Below are positions 28,101 to 35,600 of a DNA stretch of 64,000 nucleotides, piece by piece. The notes under the pieces were generated by a model that saw nothing but the letters and a program-made list of their open reading frames with translations, was not told where the DNA came from and searched no databases. The stretch's first letter is position 1. Every line of letters starts with the position of its first letter. A program made the position numbers and the translations under genes. The stretch is taken from assembly GCF_024220585.1 (NCBI RefSeq), contig NZ_JAMXKF010000002.1:133392-197391 (forward strand). The letters run 5' to 3'. This DNA comes from Dyadobacter diqingensis (lineage in GTDB: Bacteria; Bacteroidota; Bacteroidia; Cytophagales; Spirosomataceae).

Positions 28101-29518
28101 ACGGAACCGTACCATCTGTTCCCGGAAAATTGGAATAATAATCTGCCAGCTCTCCGGGGGTGACCGCCGTACAACCCGAAACCTGAACCGGGATTTGCAT
28201 CGGATCTGCCAGCACGATGGGAAGGTCTTCCAAGTCGTCACTTTCATCTGTAACCTCAAAGGTTTGAACATGGTCGGGGACTATATCCGTACAACCCGAT
28301 TGAATGGCAAACTCATAACTACCCAAAGCTAGGTCTGTAATCGAGGCTGTCGTTGCTGAAACCGTTTGGGCTGTCCATTTAGTATCACCCGTTTTTCGGT
28401 ATAACACTTTATAACTGTCCACGTCTGCAGCCGCCTCTCATTTCAGCTGAAGCCTCCCCGGCCCCGTTTCGGTAATCACAAAACTTTCCGGTGAAACACA
28501 TTCCTTCCCATACCGGAACCAGTTTACTTCGCTCCGGCCTTCGTTTACAAAAACGACCTCATTCCCATCCGTATCAAACTCATGCACCGTAACCCGCGCC
28601 GCATAACGGGCACCACGCTCCAAAGCACCGATCAGGCTATTTCCGATACCCGTATTGCCCGGATAAAAAGTACCCGGGTTACCTTTGTCATCGATCACAG
28701 GGTTTATACAGGCATCCAGTGCTTCGGTTGGCTTCGGTTGGCTCCGGTCCGGCGCCCCGGTATCCGTCCGGCACTTTGCAGACTTTCAGATCGTACGTCG
28801 TGATATTGCCAGGCATCCGGTAATGGCGCGGCATCCACTGGATATTTACCCTTTGCGGCTCGGTCCCCGGAACGCCGGCCGTCGTCAGTTCTGCCCCGTT
28901 GAAAGGAATGTTGATGATTGGCGGCAAAGGGGGTGGTAATACTGAAATAGGTTTCACCGATGTTGGAGACCTCACGACCCGTGCCCGCTTCCAATGCCTG
29001 TACCCGGAAAGTATAAAAGCCTTCGGGTAAATTCGTTCGCAAAGGAGAACCGCCCAGCCCCTGCTCCTCGATTAAATCCTGACGAAAATAATCGTGTTGC
29101 AGGTCCAGACCGCTAAAACGCCGGATCATGCCCCTGTCCAGTGTAATCAGGTTCGCAGGGATATAGCCGTCCATGCTTGATACCCGAACGCCAGGGCTAG
29201 GCGCCCCCGCCCCTCCATACTCCATTTCAGATAAACCTGAATGCTGTTTTTCGTCAGATCTTTCAGCATCAGGTTCACCGTTAAAGCGGCGGCCGGCGTC
29301 CCGGTGGTGCTGGAAAAATAGGACGACAAACGCTGGTTTGGCTGAGAGACAATGAACGGCTGGGCGGTGACCGGGTAGTTTTGGCGGGAGGCCGCCCCGT
29401 CGGTCGACTGGGAATACGTGCTCCTGAAACTGAAAACAGCTGCCAGAAACAGGATCAAATTGCAGAAAAAGCGGTTGGGCATCAGGGTTTGTCGTGTATT
29501 TACCTGTGACGTATAGGA
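22123..29518 (-). pseudogene. Gene A: giant secreted polymorphic toxin, DUF3289-like tip, broken 5' part
   Basis: The product would be about 2460 aa. The start region encodes the signal peptide MPNRFFCNLILFLAAVFSF, as in gene B. Four lesions lie in the first 1.1 kb: a 14-bp insertion near 29197-29215, an extra G in the G-run 28929-28933, a 25-bp insertion near 28725-28750, and TGG changed to TGA at 28438-28440. After that, 2099 codons are open (22123-28422). Order in this part: fibronectin III-like domains (about 26950-27340), many Ig-like Cys-rich domains, a SprB-like repeat (23210-23440), two copies of a Cys-rich FVGFYK/EGFLP module, then a C-terminal DUF3289-like domain (22123-22700) with FARSEGGEYSN, FTGLGIAVNDTWGY and KIFDHFGLDANDID. 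DUF3289 recurs in antibacterial effectors; its activity is unknown to me. No T9SS sorting domain is seen at the C-terminus. Confidence 0.75.
27100..29518 (-). repeat. Duplicated N-terminal block, copy in gene A
   Basis: Nearly identical DNA to gene C (44920-47190) throughout and to gene B (36900-37927) in its 5' kilobase. Identity ends abruptly near 27100 (after the ILAYDGD codons), beyond which A and C are unrelated. The four lesions of gene A all lie in this copy. Confidence 0.85.
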
Positions 29519-29534
29519 CATCGCTTTGTCACAA

Positions 29535-29803
29535 TGACTGCTGTCATAAATCATCACCATGCCCCAACCCTACCGAACCTATCATCCCCAGTTCAAAATC
29601 CAGTATGGAAACGGAACCTTGCCTGACGACGTATCAGCAATCATTCCAAGGTCCACATGCCAGAGCTGGAAAGGAATAAATAGTTTTTCGTTCTGGAATC
29701 CAATAGCTTCAGATGTTCGTTCCACACTATTCTATCAAAAATTTTTACGCCCCATGTACGAATATTCGTACTTTTTCACTCGGATTGTTCGTGGATTATG
29801 CAG
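29535..29803 (+). mobile_element. Internally deleted insertion-sequence remnant
   Basis: The left part (29535-29700) matches the start of the element at 37937, including an intact ATG at 29559 (MPQPYRTYHPQFKIQYGNG). It is fused directly to the right end (29712-29803) that matches 39290-39380 and includes the palindrome at 29756-29771. About 1.2 kb of the middle is missing. It lies between the PoNi gene and the start of gene A. Confidence 0.8.
29756..29771. repeat. 16-bp palindrome at the IS right end (copy 2)
   Basis: GTACGAATATTCGTAC, identical to the copies at 20188 and 39333, 32 bases from the right end of the remnant. Confidence 0.8.
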
Positions 29804-29840
29804 CCCATCCTCTATTACATAACCTTATGTAAGAACCTGC

Positions 29841-30596
29841 TCAAACCAAATCCCCGGGATAGTACTGACAATCTTTGAAACTACTGTCATCCAGCCCCAT
29901 TATCTTCACCACCGCCGCTGTCTCGAAACTCCAGTAACCAAAATAGGAATCATGTTTGCTTTTATGGCTATTGTACCACCCGGCGTCTTTATGGTTTTTG
30001 TACCATTCCCTGGTCACAAATTCTTTCACTAATTTCTCAACCTTCTCCTTTTCTGTCTCTGTGATAGCTTGCCGAAGCTTTTCAAAAACCTTAGGCACTC
30101 CAAAATACTCCCGGTAACTCTCCAACTCAATTGGTTCCCGATCCTTTATCCGGGCACCAATGATAAATTCAAAGAGAAAATCCTTTACTTGGTCCCGGTC
30201 AATAACTTCAACCAGCTTATTGAAATCACCAGCGCCTACATCCAATAAATAACCCAAAGAAAGCATCCACAACATCTCGTCGTACGCAGATAAAACGTAT
30301 TGATCGTATACTTCTCCTTCGATAATTAGATTAGCAATATTTTTTGACCAACCTTGGGGCCAATAATCGAGTACTTTGCTATATTCCTCTCTCAATATAG
30401 TAATATCTAATCCAGACGTATAGGTAGCGATTGAATAATTAATAATAAAGTCTAGCTGCCCCTTTTTAAAAAAAACCATTCTCTCAGGTAATACTTTCCC
30501 GTTCGAAATCATTTCAAAACCACGTTTGATATGTGATTTATATTCATTTAAATAGTTTTTAAAATATTCTTCCGTCTTAATATTTTGCCTAATCAT
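29841..30596 (-). CDS. PoNi-type immunity protein (DUF1910/DUF1911)
   Basis: A 251-aa cytoplasmic protein of the PoNi immunity family. The all-helical N-terminal DUF1910-like part spans about residues 5-110. The DUF1911-like C-terminal part carries the signature GYWSFETAAVVKIMGLDDSS and YYPGDLV at the end. PoNi proteins bind and block PoNe DNase toxins. It begins 9 bases after the stop of the PoNe-domain frame, the expected toxin-immunity order. The gene looks intact even though its toxin has lost its delivery part, so it may still protect against related PoNe toxins from other cells. Confidence 0.88.
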   Translation of the reverse strand: MIRQNIKTEEYFKNYLNEYKSHIKRGFEMISNGKVLPERMVFFKKGQLDFIINYSIATYTSGLDITILREEYSKVLDYWPQGWSKNIANLIIEGEVYDQYVLSAYDEMLWMLSLGYLLDVGAGDFNKLVEVIDRDQVKDFLFEFIIGARIKDREPIELESYREYFGVPKVFEKLRQAITETEKEKVEKLVKEFVTREWYKNHKDAGWYNSHKSKHDSYFGYWSFETAAVVKIMGLDDSSFKDCQYYPGDLV

Positions 30597-30605
30597 TGTA
30601 TATAA

Positions 30606-31376
30606 TTATGGTGTAAATGTTCCAATAACACTAGCACTTACGTTTAATTCTCGGTAGATAATCGAACCATCTGGTGCAATTTCTGCGAGTAAGCTTTTAT
30701 ATCCAACGGCGTTAATATCCTGAAATACAGATGGACCCACAGAATTTATTAAGCGATTATTTCCCAAAATCCAAGTATTGCTCATTTGTTTTGTTCCATC
30801 AGCCATTGTACTCAAAGTCGCCGTTCCTTTATACTTAGCCTCAACAATATAATAAACCCCATCTTTCTTAAAAACCCCATCAATACCGGTTTCTCCCCAG
30901 CCTTCTGTCAAAGCTTTTTTTCTCGGGTGAAGTGGCGCATAGCCTTTTTCTGTTAGAAACGCATCCGAAGCTATTTCGCCAAAAGCTCCTTTGGAATTGT
31001 TTGAGGCACTTGCAATAATGTTTTTGTTTTGATTGACTACTGCTTTTTGGAGATTAAAAATATCGTCCAAAAGACCACCACCACGCTTCACCTTAAACCC
31101 TTTCGCTTCCATCAAATCTAACAATTTGCTGGTAAACTTGCTATCATTAAAGGCCGTATTCAATTTGGAAATCAATTGGCTGCTCGATACCGCTTTAATT
31201 GCTATCGGCCCAAGGATCGTGGCGGCATCGAAAACAAGGCCCCCTAGCTGATACTGCTTCTCTTTACTCGTTGGAACTTGTTCCAGATATTGGTTTACCT
31301 TTTCGCTGACAGAAACCCAGATTTCCTTCTTAAATTCGTTATCTACGACAAATTTGGCTACGAAGCGAAGCGTCTC
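30606..31376 (-). pseudogene. PoNe-type DNase toxin domain, headless
   Basis: The toxin domain of a polymorphic nuclease effector (PoNe, PD-(D/E)xK superfamily). Landmarks: AFGEIASDAFL, TGIDGVFKKDG, the catalytic VEAKYKG and QMSNTWILGNN. It probably cuts DNA. The frame is open from just after an in-frame TAG (31377-31379) to the stop at 30606; no ATG in the right place exists, and the first available start is TTG at 31175. In frame before the TAG the linker continues up to 31966. It thus is the C-terminal piece of a giant toxin without secretion part. Its PoNi immunity gene follows. It could be a reserve cassette or a leftover. Confidence 0.8.
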
Positions 31377-31379
31377 CTA

Positions 31380-31966
31380 TGTTTTATCCCGAATTTGGCG
31401 CGCTTCGTCTTCACTCATATCTCGGCAGGCGCCAAGACTTATCTGACGTTGCACTTTGCGTGCCAGCCAGTTATAAGCACAATACATATAATCAAAACTT
31501 CCGATCAGTGCCTTCACATCTCCGCCTGATGCCATTTCCCAACCCCGGTCTACAAAACCAGCCATATAAGGACTAACAACATCCCGGCTATCCCAAAGAC
31601 AACCAGGAACAATCCCCCTTGTCTGCGCTTTCCATCCCTCATAACAACCGTCCATCGCGGTCAAAAAATCAAGGATATCACTGATACCCAACGCTTCTTT
31701 GGCATAATTGGATTGCTCCTGCAAAACCGCCATATCTTTGGCAAGCTGATCATACTGAGCCTGATCACCCGGATCTGTTATTGGGCTTAGGTTCGGGCTG
31801 CCGGTATCTGCAGTAGAGTATTTAGCAAGGATCGCGTTACGCTCATCTCGGTTTTTTTCCATTGCCTCAGCCAAATCAGGGCTGCTGCCTTTCACTTCGC
31901 CAATAATTTCGCTTTCCTTTTCTACATAAGCGTCATACTTTTCTTTTGAAACCGGCTGGCCGCTGG
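31380..31966 (-). pseudogene. Linker remnant of a gene-B-like giant toxin
   Basis: In frame with the PoNe domain downstream apart from the TAG at 31377. It begins at the breakpoint near 31966 with SGQPVSKEKYDAYVEKE, which matches gene B's SGQPVSKEKYDAYVQKQ (about residue 1245), then continues with a helical QYDQLAKDMAVLQEQ segment and a pre-toxin region with CRDMSEDEARQIRDKT. There is no start codon or signal peptide. The shared linker gives a stretch of homology with gene B next door. Confidence 0.75.
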
Positions 31967-32189
31967 TTTAATGTTTGAGCCTTGAAAAAAATAAAGGTAG
32001 CCTTATCGTTACCCTCATTTTTGACCCCATTTTGACCGAAAGTCACTCCTTTGAGTTTAAAACCTCTTTTTTTCTGTCAGCAACACTTTTGAGACACTAC
32101 CAGTGCCGAAGCATGGATACTTTGGGCCAATTGCCAAATAATCCTGAACAGATTTTAAATGGGACCAATTATAATTTTTAAACATGTTC
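31967..32189. other. Non-coding junction between the orphan cassette and the gene B locus
   Basis: No gene seen. Homology to gene B stops at its left edge, so a recombination breakpoint lies here. A few imperfect T-runs are present but no convincing terminator. Confidence 0.45.
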
Positions 32190-32687
32190 TTAAAATATGT
32201 TTAGCGTGGCTAATCGTTCCTTTAAGAAATTCTCTGAATAATTGTACGCCAATAATCCTACAATAGATTCCAAATGTCCACTTTCATCTTCATACCAAGG
32301 GTGCATCCAGTTAGTGGATGCCAACCATTCCTCAAATGATAAACTCCTATAAAAACCTATTGAGTACAGAAAAGTAAAGAAGCGCTTCAACTCTACACTA
32401 AATCTAGCATCATTCTTAATTTGCTCCCAAAATTCAATTTTTCTTGTTTTATCAGGCATAAATGGCGGTTTAACTTCATGTAAAAAAATCAAATAGTCCT
32501 CCCAACTTGTTCCGTCAAATAAAGGTGTTATAAATTTCTGATTTATATAGTTCCATCGAGATAAATCAGGTGTCTTGTAGTACTTAGCCAGATATTCTTG
32601 AAATGTTAGATAAAACATATCATATGTCTTTCTTCCACCACTACCATCCGGATAGTTTTCATATTTTTTCACTTCTATCTTATTCAT
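32190..32687 (-). CDS. Candidate immunity protein for the RES-like toxin
   Basis: A 165-aa acidic, probably cytoplasmic protein with no signal peptide and no recognised family. Aromatic-rich segments stand out (YDMFYLTFQEYLAKYY, FFTFLYSIGFYRSLSFEEWL). The start lies 2 bases after the stop of gene B, the same tight spacing as at the other toxin-immunity junctions. A cytoplasmic immunity protein agrees with the proposed NAD-degrading activity of the gene B tip. Function rests on position only. Confidence 0.6.
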   Translation of the reverse strand: MNKIEVKKYENYPDGSGGRKTYDMFYLTFQEYLAKYYKTPDLSRWNYINQKFITPLFDGTSWEDYLIFLHEVKPPFMPDKTRKIEFWEQIKNDARFSVELKRFFTFLYSIGFYRSLSFEEWLASTNWMHPWYEDESGHLESIVGLLAYNYSENFLKERLATLNIF

Positions 32688-32689
32688 TA

Positions 32690-35600
32690 TTACTTAGGGA
32701 TTTGTATTGCTGTTTTACCTTGCAAAATTTGATTAATGTAGGACTGTTCAAATACGATAACATTCTCATAATTTTGAGCTCCTCTTGCACCTGGTACAAT
32801 TAAACCGTTATATCCATTTTGTCTTGCCCACTCAGCTAATTCATTTGTAAACTCATACATGTCAGCTTTATCATCGAGTACTTTAGTTAATTGCTGAAAC
32901 TCAGTCCCTAATTGTAGTCTAATAGCATCATCAGTAAGATCCAATAAATTATCCACTTGAATATTTACATACTTATAAGTACTAAAGTCATTCCAAACGC
33001 CATAGTGTGGCACTAATTCAGTTTGATTTCCTGCAACAGTTTTACTTAAATACATAGCATTTTCCGCACCAGGTAAATCATATCGGCCCCAAGAGCTGTA
33101 GATATAATGATCTGTCATCTGATCAGGAAGAGCCCCGAAATTAATTTCAGAAGATTTACTGAGGGAGCGGATTAAATCGCCATTATAACTTTTACCTACA
33201 GGTTTGTTAGTAAGTTTTGTCAGGAATGCCCTTAATTCTATTCCTGTTTTGGCAATAAATCGTCCTCCAACCTCCGGCCTCCACTTAGGCAACTCCACCT
33301 CAATATCCTTGCCCTTCTTCCTTAAAAGCTCTCCCAACCTGTTTTTCAGCAATGGATATGCTTTAACCATTGCTCCTATGACCACTTCACCCGCTTTACC
33401 TACCAGATAGTTACGGATCGTCTTTTCTGCAACTCCCGCAACACTCATCCCCTGTTTTTCTACCAGTGCTTCTTCTGTAAACGCGAGGGCCACAGCCTGT
33501 AACTCCAGGCTCAAACCACCCGTACCAACAGCTACACTGCCATATACAACGGTATTCTCTATCGCATCGGCAATGACAGAAAACCCGGTGTAGCTTTGCA
33601 TCACTTCGGCAAACGGCCGGGGCAAACCTTCCGGCTCGAAAGCATATTCATGCCAGTCTCCCTGAGCATCTTTCTCAAAGTAAACGAATTTCTCATCGAC
33701 AAACAATGAACGCGCTATCCACTTCTTATCAGTTGAAGAATACCAATATTCATAACTACTGTTTGGATAATAAGGGCCATAATAACACAACCCACTGCCT
33801 TTACACGAGCTGCAATCACTCTTGCCCGAATGCTGCCCCACCGTTGAGCCATCTGCACAGCTCATCAGCGTTTGATACGAAATAACCGGAGTAGAACCTC
33901 CAACCTCAACGCTAAGTGGTAATGGAGGCAGGGAAGCTATGGTTGCAATTTCAGCCTCTTCATTCAAGCCGCCAAGCTCTCCCGCAATACCCGCCGCCTG
34001 AGCCTGGTCTTCCGCTGAAAGCGTGGGTTTGTAGTCATTAGTGCCGGCAGTAAGGTACTCAGGCTTCATATAAATAGCCATTAACTCATCCTGTTTGGCT
34101 TTTATTTCCGCTGCGAGTTCGGGATCAGTATTGTTTAGCTCAGCTACAATTTCATTCTGTTTCTGTACATAAGCATCATACTTTTCCTTGGAAACCGGCT
34201 GGCCGCTGGCGAACAGGCCGCCAATTTCCTTGATCAGCTCTTTGGCCTCGGTTACGATCTGCTTAACAGCTGCGATCTGTTCCCTGATCCGCTCCGCATT
34301 CTGCTCTTTGATCGACGACAGCGCCACCGGATCCGTAACACTGTGCATTTCCCCGGCAAGCACCTCGTAGTCTGTATTCACAGCCAGTCCGGTAAATTCC
34401 ATTAAGAAATTGCTCATGCCCAGATATGGCACCAGCACATGCGCCAGGCCACGGTAAGGAGCGCTACCGGTTTCAAGCCGGTCTATCTGCGCCGGAAAAT
34501 CCCCGATCAGAATATAATCTCCCACTTCAAGCGGCACATCCAGCGGGGTTTTGTTATTCGAGGGGGGCAATTTGCTTTTTCCACACTGATACGCAACCGT
34601 TGGACGGATCTTATCTTTACTGAGCGTTACAAAACCTCCCGCTTCCTCAGTGGCAGTACCTTTGCTGCAAATTGCTTTTACCTTGTATTCATACTGGCTC
34701 CGTGTGATCAGGTACTTTACCGAAAATTCGTTAACCCCTGTTACGGTTGCAGTCGTCCACAATGCTTCCGGGTTTTGAACTTTACGGTACCGGATTTCCA
34801 CACCAGTCTGCCCGGGTATACTCACCCAGGCAAGCCGGAAGCCTTTGGCATCAGCACTTACAGAAGCTGTAACCACCAGCGGCTGGGAGCATGGCTCCGC
34901 CGCCTTGGTTGTGAGCGTCCCGCTGGCAGGGTCACTCACAAGTATTTTGCCTGTTGCACTCTTGCCTTTCGCTACAAGGGTAAACGGATAGGTCACAGTC
35001 GAGTCCAATCCGGAAATGGTGATGCTGTTGGTCGTGGCCGGGATGTTATGTTTCTCACCTTTCGCATCGGTATATACCAGCTCGTAACTTTCATGGGTTA
35101 CGTTCTTGTCCCAGGTAAGCACAATGGTGCTGCTGTTGGTGATATTTGTCCGCAGGTTTTCAGGCATCGCCAGCTTCTCAGTAACCGTACTGAATGCACC
35201 GTTCTTGTAGCTGGACAGCGGAGCGCCGTCGGCTCCATAGGCATCTATGGTAAAGGTGTAGCTGCTTGCTTCGAGCAGGTTGTTCAGCGTCAGTTTTCCG
35301 GTGCTGCTGCCCGTAGTATTCCGGATCTCCTGCTGCAATTCCGCTCCCCCAGGGCCAACATAAGTCACAACATACCTGGCAAAACTGCTATGCCCGGCCC
35401 AGCTGATGGTAGCCGTAGTACTGCCCACAGGGTCAGGGATTACGTTGCTGATGGCTGCTACCAGCGGATTGGGACTGTCCGGTGTTCCGGGCTCGATGGA
35501 CACCGGATGCCAGAGACCGGCACATAGCTCAACAGGACTGCGCCCGCACACACGCCAGTCCGTTTCAGTGGCAGAAAAATAGTTGATTGTTCCGTCCGCA

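Noticed and set aside
28438..28440. TGA in gene A as a recoded codon (selenocysteine) or the frame changes as programmed frameshifts
   Set aside because: The parallel genes B and C have normal codons there, no slippery or structural signal is seen, and four lesions cluster together; decay or assembly error is simpler.
34439..35527. A long plus-strand reading frame of 362 codons opposite gene B
   Set aside because: It lies entirely antisense to the well-supported fibronectin-domain region of gene B and has no recognisable domain or signal; it is a shadow of the biased codon use.
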